DNA of 40,261 nucleotides from Mesorhizobium metallidurans STM 2683 (GCF_000350085.1 NZ_CAUM01000083.1:1-40261); one strand, 5' to 3'. Positions 1 to 8,769 are shown, counted from the first letter of the stretch. Notes: generated by a model from the sequence alone, not told the origin. Numbers and translations: made by a program.

Positions 1-1
1 T

Positions 2-1018
2 TACGACATCGGCGTCGGCGACGTGGGTTCGTTCGACGGTGCGACGTCCGCCGATGTTGAGGACGGCGGCAGCAACGACACCTACTTCAAGCATGCCCGC
101 CTCTCGCTGAAGACCTGGACCGGCCAGGAAACCGAACTCGGCACCTTGAAGACCTACACCGAGACCCGCTTCAACTTCCAGAACAACAACCGTGATGCGG
201 GTTTTGACCCGGATGGACCCGGCCCCCTCATTGGTGACGTCAATCCTGCCGGCAACGGCGACACCGTTTCGCTGAACTTCGCCTGGATCCAGCTCGGTGG
301 TCTCCGCGTCGGTAAGGACGAATCGGCCTTCGATACGTTCATCGGCTACGCCGGCAACGTCATCCAGGATACGCTGGTTCCCTATGGCGGCTTCGACACC
401 AACGTCGTCCAGTACTACTTCGATGCCGGCAACGGTTTCTCCGCCGTTGTCTCTCTCGAAGAAGGCTCGGGCGGCGGCGTTGATGGTTCCTACGGCGTCG
501 GCACGATCGACAGCTACGTTCCGCATGTCGTCGGCGGCGTGAAGTGGACGCAGGGTTGGGGCGCCATCACCGGTGTCATCGCCTATGACAGCAACTATGA
601 AGAAGTGTCCGGCAAGGTTCGTTTGGACGTGACCGTCAACGATGCAATTTCGCTGTTCATCATGGGCGGCTACGGCACCGATGACAACCTGACGGACCCG
701 ACCTATGCCTTCGCAGCTGGCGGCCGCGGCTTCTACAAGCCGTGGGATGGCAACTGGGCGTTTTGGGGTGGTGGCACCTACAAGTTCAACGAGAAGACCT
801 CGTTCAACACCCAGATCTCTTATGACGAAGGTGAAAACCTCGGCATCGCGGCGAACATCGCCTACGATGTTGTCCCCGGCCTCACGATCACGGCCGAAGT
901 CGACTACGTCAATGCGGGCAGCATCGACAATGCCGATGGCCTGAACCACAACTGGACCGGTATTACTGATGGCGACGACGCCATCGGCGGCATGCTCCGC
1001 TTCCAGCGCTCGTTCTAA
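2..1018 (+). CDS. Omp2-like porin, 5' end outside window
   Basis: C-terminal 338 residues of an outer-membrane beta-barrel porin of the alphaproteobacterial Porin_2 (Omp2a/b) family, which forms trimeric channels for small hydrophilic solutes. The reading frame is open from base 2, so the signal peptide and roughly the first 70 residues lie upstream; an in-frame GTG at base 23 is internal. Alternating aromatic/glycine beta-strand pattern, segments such as FAWIQLGGLRVGKD and YDSNYEEVSGKVRLDV, and a C-terminal QRSF ending in Phe (the usual BAM recognition signal) support the call. It is clearly paralogous to the complete porin at 19877-21034. A strong hairpin terminator follows 28 bases after the stop codon. 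Confidence 0.95.
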   Translation, partial: YDIGVGDVGSFDGATSADVEDGGSNDTYFKHARLSLKTWTGQETELGTLKTYTETRFNFQNNNRDAGFDPDGPGPLIGDVNPAGNGDTVSLNFAWIQLGGLRVGKDESAFDTFIGYAGNVIQDTLVPYGGFDTNVVQYYFDAGNGFSAVVSLEEGSGGGVDGSYGVGTIDSYVPHVVGGVKWTQGWGAITGVIAYDSNYEEVSGKVRLDVTVNDAISLFIMGGYGTDDNLTDPTYAFAAGGRGFYKPWDGNWAFWGGGTYKFNEKTSFNTQISYDEGENLGIAANIAYDVVPGLTITAEVDYVNAGSIDNADGLNHNWTGITDGDDAIGGMLRFQRSF

Positions 1019-1046
1019 GGGCTGGACCTGATACAAGTGAAATTCC

Positions 1047-1080
1047 AGCCCGGGCGCACCAACGCCCGGGCTGTTTTGTT
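1047..1080 (+). terminator. Rho-independent terminator of the first porin
   Basis: Perfect 10-bp stem AGCCCGGGCG / CGCCCGGGCT (1047-1056 and 1063-1072) with a CACCAA loop, followed by GTTTTGTTT. It lies 28 bases after the porin stop codon. Confidence 0.85.
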
Positions 1081-1259
1081 TCGTGACTGGACCAAGGCAA
1101 ACAGAAGGAACAGGGGGTATCGGTAGCTGAATAGGGTCCGTGGGACGATTTCGTGGGATCCGTTGATGGCGGATGAAATCACAACCGCGTGATTCAAAAC
1201 TCTTGAAAGGGCGCTTCCAAGCGGATAGGTCTGAATCTATCCACTCGGGGGTGTGGCGA

Positions 1260-2330
1260 ATGATGACGAACGAAGCGATTCAAGAGGATGAGCCCTCTGA
1301 TCATTTTTCGGTTTTTTCTTCTCAAATCTCCAAGATAAAATACAGTTACAACAAGATACGGGAAGTAAAGTCGTACAGGGTCGGAGAGCTGTTTTCAGCA
1401 TACCGGGACATACTTTGGGATGATGGGCGGCATAAATACAATGTCAGTTCCTTCATCGGCGAAATCGATGAGATTCTCCTTGGGGAGCGTTTCAGCGCTT
1501 TTGACCAGGGCACCCTGGACAACCTTATCGGCACCTTGCGCCAGCGCGGCAACAGCAACGCAACCATCAACCGGAAGATGGCTGCCCTCAGCAAACTGCT
1601 GCGCAAGGCTCATAAGATGGGAGATATCCACAGCCTGCCCGAGTTCCGCCGCCAGAAGGAGCGGGCGGGACGGATTCGTTTCCTGGAAAGGGACGAGGAG
1701 GCAAGGCTGTTCGCTGCCATCAAGAACCGCAGCGAGGATGCCTACCGGCTCTCCGTTTTTCTGGTCGACACCGGATGCCGCCTCGGCGAGGCGCTCGGCC
1801 TGATCTGGAATGATATCCAGGAACATCGCGTCAGTTTCTGGATCACCAAATCCGGCCGCAGCCGCACCATTCCGATGACCGAACGGGTGAAGGAAGTGAT
1901 CAAGCTGCCGGCCACCGAGGGCCGCCGGCCCAAGGGTCCGTTCACCAAGCTCAGCCAGGCGCAGTTTCGCGCCATCTGGAACGACGCGAAAGCCGAGGTC
2001 GGTCTTGCCGCGGACGATCAGGTCGTGCCGCACATCCTGCGCCACACCTGCGCTTCGCGGCTTGTCCAGGGCGGCATCGACATCAGGCGCGTGCAGATGT
2101 GGCTCGGCCACCAGACGCTTTCGATGACCATGCGCTACGCGCATCTCGCGACCAATGACCTCGACGGTTGTGTCACCGTGCTGGAAACGCCTCGCGGCGG
2201 GGCGGCTGGGAATGCCGAGGGCTCTGTGTTTTCGTCCCCATTGATGACGGCGCCTTCCGCATCGCCGAGCAAGCAGAAGGCGGAGCCGGCGGCTGTAAAG
2301 GCACCGCGGAAAAGCTCGAAAGCCAAGTAA
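1260..2330 (+). CDS. Tyrosine recombinase/integrase
   Basis: Site-specific DNA recombinase of the phage integrase (tyrosine) family. With the ATG at 1260 it has 356 residues. The N-terminal part (about 35-130) fits a SAM-like core-binding domain, and the catalytic domain spans about 140-305. All catalytic residues can be read: Arg174 in TGCRLGEAL, Lys197 in TKSGRSR, His258 and Arg261 in HILRHT, His284 in LGHQT, and the nucleophile Tyr293 in MRYAHL. The last 50 residues are a Ser/Ala/Lys-rich low-complexity tail. An in-frame ATG at 1173 would add 29 poorly convincing residues; a G-rich stretch sits before 1260. No tRNA, excisionase or clear att repeats are visible nearby, so the substrate (an island remnant or a housekeeping role) is unknown. 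Confidence 0.9.
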   Translation: MMTNEAIQEDEPSDHFSVFSSQISKIKYSYNKIREVKSYRVGELFSAYRDILWDDGRHKYNVSSFIGEIDEILLGERFSAFDQGTLDNLIGTLRQRGNSNATINRKMAALSKLLRKAHKMGDIHSLPEFRRQKERAGRIRFLERDEEARLFAAIKNRSEDAYRLSVFLVDTGCRLGEALGLIWNDIQEHRVSFWITKSGRSRTIPMTERVKEVIKLPATEGRRPKGPFTKLSQAQFRAIWNDAKAEVGLAADDQVVPHILRHTCASRLVQGGIDIRRVQMWLGHQTLSMTMRYAHLATNDLDGCVTVLETPRGGAAGNAEGSVFSSPLMTAPSASPSKQKAEPAAVKAPRKSSKAK

Positions 2331-2359
2331 TCCCAAGCCATTTTCTATACTGCTGTTAC

Positions 2360-2392
2360 AACCCCATGGCCGATCAGGTCTTGGGGTTTTAC
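2360..2392 (+). terminator. Possible terminator after the integrase gene
   Basis: AACCCCA (2360-2366) pairs with TGGGGTT (2382-2388) around a 15-base loop and runs into TTTT, 30 bases after the integrase stop. It lies just outside the 3' end of the convergent hydrolase gene. Confidence 0.45.
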
Positions 2393-2393
2393 T

Positions 2394-3275
2394 TCAACTG
2401 AACTTGAGCTCCGCTCGATCGAGAAAAGTCGCGATGGCGCCGGGCAGGCCGCCGGTCTCGAGGAAAGGCGCGTGGCCCTGCCCCTCGACTGTGATCGTCT
2501 CGATATCGGGATGCCTTTTTCGCATCTGTTCGACCGTCTCGACCGAAAGCAGCTTTGAATTGGCGCCGCGTATGGCAAGCAGCGGGATCGCCGCCAGCGC
2601 CTCGAATTGCGGCCACAGGTCAGGCAGCGGCTGGGTGAGGTCGAGCCCCGCCAGCGTCTCGATCAGCCTCGGGTCGAAATCCGGCATCAGCCCGGCCTCC
2701 GTCTCGCGATAGAGCGCCGACACCATCCGCTCCCAATCCGCAGCACTCAGCGCAGGGAAATCGCTGCCATGCGCGCCGCGCTGGGCACCGATCGCCTCGG
2801 CACGGGTTTTCGGCTTCGGCGAGGGGTCGAGATAGGAGCGGATATGGGCGAGGCCGTCAGCCTCGACCACCGGGCCGATGTCGTTGAGGACAATGGCTTT
2901 CAGCACGGATGGCTTGATCGCGCCGAGCACATGGACGATCAGCCCACCGCGTGACGTGCCGATGAAGGCCGCTTCCTCGATCTCCAGCGCCGCCAGCCCG
3001 GCGAGGATGTCGCCGGCCTCGATGGCGACATTGTAGTGGCTGATATCGGGGTCGTAGGCGGACTGTCCGCGGCCGCGATAGTCGAAGGCGATGACCTTTC
3101 TCGCCGCCCGTCCCGACAGATGCAGCGCCAGCTCGTGGAAATCGCGGCAGTTGCGGGTCAGGCCCGGCAGGCAGACGGCCGGCCAGTGGCCGGAGTTTGT
3201 TTCGCCGTAGACGCGGGCGTGGAGTTTGAGCCCGTCGGGCGCGGTGTAGAAAAAGTCGGAAAAACCTTCGGTCAT
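2394..3275 (-). CDS. Alpha/beta-fold hydrolase
   Basis: 293-residue serine hydrolase of the alpha/beta-hydrolase fold; substrate unknown. An oxyanion-hole region LPGL lies near residues 36-39, FDYRGRGQS is at 64-72, the nucleophile elbow GTSRGG has Ser108, and the catalytic His268 is in EGQGHAP. The usual acidic residue after the second half of the fold (RGxxSDxLS in many relatives) is read here as RGANSKLLS, with Lys241 at the expected Asp position, so the acid may lie elsewhere or activity may be altered. The start is an ATG in front of TEGFSDFFYTAPDG. It is transcribed alone, convergent with the integrase gene. Confidence 0.88.
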   Translation of the reverse strand: MTEGFSDFFYTAPDGLKLHARVYGETNSGHWPAVCLPGLTRNCRDFHELALHLSGRAARKVIAFDYRGRGQSAYDPDISHYNVAIEAGDILAGLAALEIEEAAFIGTSRGGLIVHVLGAIKPSVLKAIVLNDIGPVVEADGLAHIRSYLDPSPKPKTRAEAIGAQRGAHGSDFPALSAADWERMVSALYRETEAGLMPDFDPRLIETLAGLDLTQPLPDLWPQFEALAAIPLLAIRGANSKLLSVETVEQMRKRHPDIETITVEGQGHAPFLETGGLPGAIATFLDRAELKFS

Positions 3276-3398
3276 CTGAACTCGAATCCTTCCACCCGCC
3301 GGATTGTCTCCCGACTGCTACAGGCGAGGGCAGCTATGGTCAAATCAAGGAGTGGGGCGCATTCAGAAGATGAAGATATTGAGATGCTGGCGGGACAG

Positions 3399-3555
3399 CA
3401 CCCCCCTCTGGCCTGCCGGCCATCTCCCCCGCAAAGGGGGAGATCGGATGTCCCGTCGGCCTACGCCAATCTCTAACGTTGCAGGAGAGCCGGAGCGCCG
3501 AAGCTGCCAATCTCCCCCCTTGCGGGGGAAATGGCCAGCAGGCCAGAGGGGGGTG
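3399..3555. repeat. Long imperfect inverted-repeat element
   Basis: The 354-base gap between two leftward genes (3276-3629) holds a roughly 157-base element with inverted arms. Outer arms 3399-3423 and 3531-3555 match at 24 of 25 positions. The pairing continues inward to about 3447 and 3507 through a CCCCCGCAA/TTGCGGGG-type block that can also form its own small hairpin on each side. The core (about 3448-3506) has no gene. Palindromic intergenic elements of this general kind are frequent in rhizobia; membership of a named family (for example RIME) cannot be decided here. Confidence 0.8.
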
Positions 3556-3629
3556 TGACGGAACTCGATCGGACGAAATTGAACGATCTGCAAATGCCCT
3601 CACAAGAAGACGGGCACGCCTCTCAACCT

Positions 3630-5660
3630 TCACCCCCGCCCGTTCACCAGATCTCCGACAATGTCGTACTTGCCGGAGATACGCATCCTGTAGACTTCGT
3701 AGTTCTCCATCACGCGCTGGACGTAACTTCTTGTTTCCGCGTAGGGGATTCGCTCGATCCAGTCGACGACGGCGTCCACGTCCTTGCCGCGTGGGTCGCC
3801 ATATCTGGCCACCCACTGGGCGGCGCGGTTGGGGCCGGCATTGTAGCCGGCGAAGGTCAGCACATAGGAGCCGTTGAAGCGGCCGAGCTGCTCGCCGAGG
3901 AAGGCGGCGCCCAGCGTCGCATTGTAGCCGGCATCGGTGGTCAGCCGCGCTTGCGAAAAAGTCATGCCGGCCTTCTTCGCCAATTGCTTGGCGGTCCCCG
4001 GCATCAGCTGCAAGAGACCGCGCGCTCCGGCGCTGGAGACGGCGCCAATGTTGAATTCGCTTTCCTGGCGGGCGATCGCATAGGCCAGCGCCTTGCCGGA
4101 GCCGGAAATGTTGGCGGTGTCGGGAATGACGCCGAGCGGATGCGACAGCGCGCCGACGTCGATGCCGCGCGCGCCGGCGATCTTGCCGACCTTCAGCGCC
4201 AGGAAATGGTTGCCCTGCTTTTCCGCCATCACGGCCAGCAGCGCCAGTTCTCCCGGACTGGTCAATTGCCCGGCAAGGTCGCGGTAAAGCGTATCGGCAT
4301 AGCGTTCGTAGCCTGCCTCCTGCAGCCGCTTGATGGCGCTGACGGCCTCTCGGTCCGCGAAATTGCGGCGGTCGGTGGTATCAGGCGAGGGATAGGTGAT
4401 GTTGAGGACCTGCCGGCCGATACGCTCGCCGGCGAGCTGGCCGTAGAAGGTGGTGCCGTATGCGGCGGCGCGGGCGAAATAGTCCTTCGCGCTGCCGGGG
4501 CCGCCGGCTTCGGCGGCGCGGCCAAGCCAGTAATAGGCGCGCGACAGCGACATCGGTCCCTGCGCGAGATCGGCGATGCGGGCAAAATGCTTGGCGGCGG
4601 TGTCGGGGTCGTTGAGGCCGCGCAGCGCGTACCAGCCGGCATGGAACTCCGCTTCAGCCGCGTTGGTGGCGCTCTCGGCGGCGTGTGCCGCGACGATTTT
4701 ATAGGCGGTCTTCATGTCGCCCTGGTCGACCAGCTCGCGCGACAGCACGCGGCGCTCGACCCACCAGGCGTCCGGATCGACCAGCGCGTCACGGTCGGCC
4801 GGCGCCTGCATAACCACCGCTGCGGCGTCGGAAAACTTCTCCTGCTTGCGCAGATATTCGGCCTCGGCGAAGAGATAGCCGGCTGAACGCTGTGCCGTCG
4901 GCACCGCCTTCAGCAGCTTGGCCGCGTTCTTGTCGCCCCTGGATACCGCCGCCCAGGCGTCGGCCAGCGGCTCAGCGCCCGCGAGACCGGCGACGCGCAG
5001 CGCGGAATTGACCCGGTCGGCATAGAACATGCGCTCCATGCGGAAACGGTGGTCGGCGGCCGGGATGAGCTTGCCGAATTCCTGGATGATTGCCGCCTCG
5101 TCCCTGGCTTCGAGCTTTTCGGTGCGCCAGAATGGCGACAGCACCGAGCGCGCCGCCTTGGCGTTGCCCAGCGCCACGTAGGAGCGCGCCAGGATCACCA
5201 CGCCCTCGAAAGTCCGCGGCTGGCTGCCGCCAAAGGCCTGGACCACGACTTGCGGGGCGGGGTTTTCGCGGTAAAGCGCGCGCTCGCTGTTCTCGCGCAG
5301 GGCCATCGTGCCCGGCCAGGCCGGCAGCATCTTGGCGGCATCGGCAATGTCGCCGCTCGGCACCTGGTCGCCGCCATAGAGCGCGATCGCCCAGGCAAGG
5401 ATATGCCGGTCGAGCGAATTGGCCGGCAGGCTCTCGCGCACCTGGCGCGCATGGGCAATATCGCTGGCCGCCAGCGCATCGAGGCCGCTTTTCAACCTGG
5501 CGACGCTGGCGGATGGGGAGGAATCTGTCTTGTCTTGCAGGCTCGGCATCGGGATGGCCGACGTGACCTGCACATCGACATTGCTGCCGACCGCCACGCC
5601 CGGCACCAGCATGGCAGCGACGCCAAGCAGAGCGAAAAGGTGGGGCCGTCCGGTCGGCAT
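3630..5660 (-). CDS. Soluble lytic murein transglycosylase
   Basis: Periplasmic lytic transglycosylase (Slt70-like, GH23), which cleaves the MurNAc-GlcNAc bond of peptidoglycan to give 1,6-anhydro ends. A signal peptide is visible (hydrophobic LFALLGVAAMLVPGVAVG near the N-terminus). A long alpha-helical superhelix (about 30-500) precedes the C-terminal SLT domain. That domain has the catalytic Glu in ARQESEFN (Glu533 from this start), GLLQLMPGTA, AGYNAGPNR and IPYAETRSYVQRV. About 676 residues is a normal length for the family. Starts at TTG 5693 and ATG 5672 are also in frame; ATG 5660 is preferred because AGGA lies 12 bases upstream, while the same AGGA touches ATG 5672 directly. It is leftward, divergent from dapA. 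Confidence 0.92.
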   Translation of the reverse strand: MPTGRPHLFALLGVAAMLVPGVAVGSNVDVQVTSAIPMPSLQDKTDSSPSASVARLKSGLDALAASDIAHARQVRESLPANSLDRHILAWAIALYGGDQVPSGDIADAAKMLPAWPGTMALRENSERALYRENPAPQVVVQAFGGSQPRTFEGVVILARSYVALGNAKAARSVLSPFWRTEKLEARDEAAIIQEFGKLIPAADHRFRMERMFYADRVNSALRVAGLAGAEPLADAWAAVSRGDKNAAKLLKAVPTAQRSAGYLFAEAEYLRKQEKFSDAAAVVMQAPADRDALVDPDAWWVERRVLSRELVDQGDMKTAYKIVAAHAAESATNAAEAEFHAGWYALRGLNDPDTAAKHFARIADLAQGPMSLSRAYYWLGRAAEAGGPGSAKDYFARAAAYGTTFYGQLAGERIGRQVLNITYPSPDTTDRRNFADREAVSAIKRLQEAGYERYADTLYRDLAGQLTSPGELALLAVMAEKQGNHFLALKVGKIAGARGIDVGALSHPLGVIPDTANISGSGKALAYAIARQESEFNIGAVSSAGARGLLQLMPGTAKQLAKKAGMTFSQARLTTDAGYNATLGAAFLGEQLGRFNGSYVLTFAGYNAGPNRAAQWVARYGDPRGKDVDAVVDWIERIPYAETRSYVQRVMENYEVYRMRISGKYDIVGDLVNGRG

Positions 5661-5785
5661 GGTTTGCGTCATTCCTGTTTTCGCACGGACCAAAAGGCAC
5701 AGATGTTCTGAAGCCTAGTCGGCCGCGGTGAAGAGCACGTAAACAAAAGCTTATCGAGGTCGTTCAAATTGCGCTTGCTGGCACT

Positions 5786-5824
5786 AAAGCACGTCGCGTC
5801 TGAACGATTCGTGCGACGCGCTTT
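5786..5824. repeat. Rhizobial palindrome, GCGTCGC type
   Basis: AAAGCACGTCGC at 5786-5797 is the near-perfect inverse of GCGACGCGCTTT ending at 5824, with TGAACGATTC in the loop region. A related half-degenerate copy with TTCAAACGCGACGCGCTTT lies at 39631-39670 in front of another gene. Such short palindromes recur in intergenic DNA of rhizobia. Confidence 0.65.
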
Positions 5825-5850
5825 CGTTCTTGTTTTATGCCTGCCGTCAC

Positions 5851-5883
5851 CCCAAAACCGGTATCCACTTTTGGGCGACATGC
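5851..5883. repeat. Small palindromic repeat upstream of dapA
   Basis: CCCAAAA (5851-5857) and TTTTGGG (5869-5875) flank CCGGTATCCAC, followed by CGACATGC. The core resembles the AGTGGGAACCGGTTTTC core of the palindrome at 12403-12472 read on the other strand, so both may belong to one repeat family. The rest of the gap 5661-5993 (about 330 bases) holds no gene that I can support; the dapA promoter must lie here. Confidence 0.5.
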
Positions 5884-5993
5884 ATTGCTGCGATGCTTGC
5901 CGCGCAACAATGTCGAGACTATGGTGCGCCGCTTCGCTTTCGGCTAGAAGGCGCGCAACAATAAATACCAAAAGTCCCAAGGAGTTGGACGAC

Positions 5994-6875
5994 ATGCTGA
6001 GAGGCTCGCTCACCGCGCTCGTGACACCGTTCGAAAAGAGCGGCCGTTTCGACGAGAAAGCCTTTCGTGCGTTCATCGAATGGCAGCTCGGCGAGGGCAC
6101 CACGGGCCTCGTCCCGGTCGGCACGACAGGCGAGTCGCCGACGCTGTCGCATGACGAGCACCGCCATGTCGTCAAGGTCTGCGTCGAGGTGGCCAAGGGC
6201 CGCGCTCCGGTCGTTGCAGGCGCCGGCTCCAACAACACCGAAGAGGCGGTCGGTCTGGTCCAGTATGCCGAAAAGGCCGGCGCCGACGCGGTACTCGTCG
6301 TCACGCCCTACTACAACAGGCCGACGCAGCGCGGCCTCTATGCGCATTTCGCCGCCGTCGCCAAGGCGACCAGCCTGCCGATCGTCATCTACAACATCCC
6401 GCCGCGCTCGGTGATCGACATGATGCCCGAGACGATGGGCCGGCTGGCGCACGACTTCAAGAACATCGTCGGCGTCAAGGACGCCACCGGCAAGGTCGAG
6501 CGGGTTTCCGAGCAGCGCGCGACCTGCGGCAAGGATTTCATCCAGCTTTCCGGCGAGGACGCCTCCGCGCTCGGCTTCAACGCGCATGGCGGCATCGGCT
6601 GCATCTCGGTGACGTCGAATGTCGCGCCCAGGCTCTGCGCCGAGTTCCAGGAGGCGACGCTTTCCGGCGACAGCGCCAAGGCGCTGGATTTGCAGGACCG
6701 CCTGCTGCCGCTGCACAAGGCGATCTTCCTGGAGCCCGGGGTCTCCGGCGCGAAATATGCGCTGTCGAAGCTTGGCAAGGTCGAGAATGTGCTGCGCTCG
6801 CCGCTGATGACGGTCGAAGCCTCGACCGCCGAGAAGATCGATGCGGCCATGAAGCACGCCGGCTTGATCAATTAG
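5994..6875 (+). CDS. dapA: 4-hydroxy-tetrahydrodipicolinate synthase
   Basis: Condenses pyruvate with aspartate semialdehyde, the committed step of lysine and meso-diaminopimelate synthesis, in the cytoplasm. The 293-residue protein has the DapA TIM-barrel signatures: [14 protein letters not shown] with Thr44-Thr45, Tyr107 in TPYYNRP, Tyr133 in VIYNIPPRS, and the Schiff-base Lys162 in VGVKDATGK. The frame is open upstream to 5769, but ATG 5994 begins the conserved [13 protein letters not shown] and has AAGGAG 9 bases before it. smpB follows 25 bases after the stop, so the two are probably co-transcribed, as in many rhizobia. Confidence 0.97.
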   Translation: MLRGSLTALVTPFEKSGRFDEKAFRAFIEWQLGEGTTGLVPVGTTGESPTLSHDEHRHVVKVCVEVAKGRAPVVAGAGSNNTEEAVGLVQYAEKAGADAVLVVTPYYNRPTQRGLYAHFAAVAKATSLPIVIYNIPPRSVIDMMPETMGRLAHDFKNIVGVKDATGKVERVSEQRATCGKDFIQLSGEDASALGFNAHGGIGCISVTSNVAPRLCAEFQEATLSGDSAKALDLQDRLLPLHKAIFLEPGVSGAKYALSKLGKVENVLRSPLMTVEASTAEKIDAAMKHAGLIN

Positions 6876-6900
6876 GGATGAGGCGCCACCTCTCCGCATC

Positions 6901-7380
6901 ATGAACCAAGTCAGAAAAGCCGATCCCAACAACAAGACCGTTGCGGAAAACCGCAAGGCGCGGTTTTCCTATGAAGTGCTCGATACGATCGAGGCCGGCC
7001 TTGTGCTGACCGGCACCGAGGTCAAGTCGCTGCGCCAGGGTCAGGCCAACATCCAGGACAGCTACGCCTCGGTCGAAGGCGGCGAGATCTGGCTGATCAA
7101 CTCCTATCTGCCGGAATATCTGCAGGCCAACCGCTTCAACCATGAGCCGCGCCGGCGCCGCAAGCTCCTGCTCAACAAGCGCGAGATGGCGAAACTGTCG
7201 CAGAGCGTCGACCGTGAAGGCATGACGCTGGTGCCGCTGAAGATCTATTTCAATGACCAGGGCCGCGCCAAGCTCTTGCTTGCTGTCGGCCGCGGCAAGA
7301 AGCTGCACGACAAGCGCGAGACCGAGAAACAGCGTGACTGGTCGCGTGAGAAGGGCCGGCTTCTAAAAGAGCGTGGCTAA
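6901..7380 (+). CDS. smpB: SsrA-binding protein SmpB
   Basis: Binds tmRNA (SsrA) and delivers it to stalled ribosomes in trans-translation. At 159 residues it has the usual length. Conserved SmpB segments are present: [31 protein letters not shown], the [15 protein letters not shown] block and a basic C-terminal tail ([17 protein letters not shown]) that folds in the mRNA channel of the ribosome. It lies between dapA and the GH25 gene, which starts only two bases after its stop. Confidence 0.97.
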   Translation: MNQVRKADPNNKTVAENRKARFSYEVLDTIEAGLVLTGTEVKSLRQGQANIQDSYASVEGGEIWLINSYLPEYLQANRFNHEPRRRRKLLLNKREMAKLSQSVDREGMTLVPLKIYFNDQGRAKLLLAVGRGKKLHDKRETEKQRDWSREKGRLLKERG

Positions 7381-7382
7381 GC

Positions 7383-8123
7383 TTGAAGAACCGGATCATC
7401 CTCTGGGGCGCGGCTGGCCTGGTTTTTGCCGGTCTCGTCGCGGCTGGCGGCCTTTTCTATTTCCATACGTTCTCGCCGGATCGTGACAGATTTCCGGTCA
7501 GGGGCATCGACGTTTCCCACCATCAGGGCAAGATCGACTGGCAGCGTGTTGCCGCCGACGATGTCGCCTTCGCCGTCATCAAGGCGACCGAAGGCGGCGA
7601 CCATGTCGACGATGCCTTCGCCACCAATCTGAGCGAGGCCAGGGCCGCCGGTCTTGCCGTCGGTGCCTATCATTTCTTCACCTTCTGCCGGCCGGGTGCC
7701 GATCAGGCGAAGAATTTCATCTCCATTGTGCCGCGCGATCAGCCTCTGCTGCCGCCGGTGGTGGATGTCGAATTCGGCGGCAATTGTCCGCAGCGGCCGT
7801 CCCCCGAGCAGTTGCAGGCTGAGCTCTCGGCATTTCTCGGCCCGGTCGAGGCAGCATTCGGCAAGACGGCGATCGTCTATGTGACGGACGAGGCCGCCAG
7901 GATCTATGCCGAACAGATCGCCGGCCGACCGCACTGGCGTCGTTCGCTGGCGCTGCGGCCGAGCCATGACGACTGGATCTACTGGCAGTACCACGACAAA
8001 GGCCGCGTCGACGGCATCGTCGGCGATGTCGACCTGAATGTCCTCCAGGGAGGACAGGAGAAATTGGCAGAGCTGTTTGCGCCGCCCGAATCTATTGCTC
8101 CAGAAACGCCGCTATCTCCCTGA
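7383..8123 (+). CDS. Membrane-anchored GH25 muramidase
   Basis: Glycoside hydrolase family 25 (Chalaropsis-type lysozyme) predicted to cleave the glycan strands of peptidoglycan. Residues 7-27 form one hydrophobic segment (signal anchor). The GH25 domain covers about 38-232 with GIDVSHHQG (Asp43), IKATEG, VGAYHFF, the catalytic pair in VVDVEFGG (Asp128 and Glu130), WIYWQY and VDLN. The start is a TTG two bases after the smpB stop codon, implying coupling; no better in-frame start is seen. Its last 32 bases overlap the convergent uracil-DNA glycosylase gene. Confidence 0.9.
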   Translation: MKNRIILWGAAGLVFAGLVAAGGLFYFHTFSPDRDRFPVRGIDVSHHQGKIDWQRVAADDVAFAVIKATEGGDHVDDAFATNLSEARAAGLAVGAYHFFTFCRPGADQAKNFISIVPRDQPLLPPVVDVEFGGNCPQRPSPEQLQAELSAFLGPVEAAFGKTAIVYVTDEAARIYAEQIAGRPHWRRSLALRPSHDDWIYWQYHDKGRVDGIVGDVDLNVLQGGQEKLAELFAPPESIAPETPLSP

Positions 8124-8769
8124 AAACATTGACGAACATCGCTTCCGTCAGCACGCCGGTATTGGTGTTGTAGCGCGAGCAGTGATAGCTGGAAAACAGC
8201 GTGATGCCGCCGGCCTGCTGCTGTCCGCCATGCCGGAAGGGATAGGCGGCAACACGCCCGCCCAGCGCCCGCACGGTCGATTGGTGCGCGATCGAGCCCA
8301 GCGCCAGCACGGCGCGCAGGTTTTTGAACCTTGCGATCGTCGGTACCAGGAACGTCCGGCAGGTGGCGATTTCGGCGCCGACCGGCTTGTTCTCCGGCGG
8401 CACGCAGCGCACCGCATTGGTGATCGCCGTTTGGACAAGCTCCAGCCCGTCGTCTGGCCGCGCCTTGAATTCGCCGCGCGCCAGGCCGTGCGCGATCAGC
8501 GTGCCGTAGAGCAGGTCGCCGGCGTAGTCGCCGGTGAAGGGACGCCCCGTTCGGTTGGCGCCGCGCAGGCCGGGCGCCAGGCCGACGATCAAAAGCCGCA
8601 CCGTATCCTCGCCTCCGGGCGGCAGGAAGGTCGGCACCGGCGCATTGAACCAGGATGGTTCGCGGCGCCGCCATTCGGCGATGAAATCATGCAGCCGCGG
8701 GCAGAGCGGGCAATCGCGGTCGGGTTCTGGGCAGGTAATCAGGGGAGCGGTCAAGGCCGCCGCCGTCAA
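8092..8769 (-). CDS. Uracil-DNA glycosylase, family 5 (UDGb type)
   Basis: Predicted iron-sulfur uracil-DNA glycosylase that removes deaminated bases in base-excision repair; 225 residues. The UDGb-type motif GLAPGLRGANRTGRPFTG lies at 63-80, four candidate cluster cysteines are Cys20, Cys23, Cys122 and Cys137, and a YHCSRYN motif with His196 occupies the place of the family HPS-x-x-N motif. Motif A lacks the Asp of family-1 enzymes, as is known for UDGb. The start is TTG 8769, whose TTGA overlaps the stop codon of the upstream NYN gene, so the two are translationally coupled. Confidence 0.88.
   Translation of the reverse strand: MTAAALTAPLITCPEPDRDCPLCPRLHDFIAEWRRREPSWFNAPVPTFLPPGGEDTVRLLIVGLAPGLRGANRTGRPFTGDYAGDLLYGTLIAHGLARGEFKARPDDGLELVQTAITNAVRCVPPENKPVGAEIATCRTFLVPTIARFKNLRAVLALGSIAHQSTVRALGGRVAAYPFRHGGQQQAGGITLFSSYHCSRYNTNTGVLTEAMFVNVFREIAAFLEQ

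Noticed and set aside
1147..1180. Imperfect inverted repeat GATTTC...GAAATC upstream of the integrase as an att site
   Set aside because: One arm has a five-base bulge and no matching copy is seen elsewhere in the window.
4972..5711. Long open frames on both strands opposite the lytic transglycosylase
   Set aside because: They are high-GC shadows rich in Arg/Ala/Gly with no domain, while the transglycosylase frame has a full family match.
5769..5993. In-frame 75-codon extension of dapA
   Set aside because: It crosses two palindromic repeats, and the ATG at 5994 has the ribosome binding site and the conserved N-terminus.
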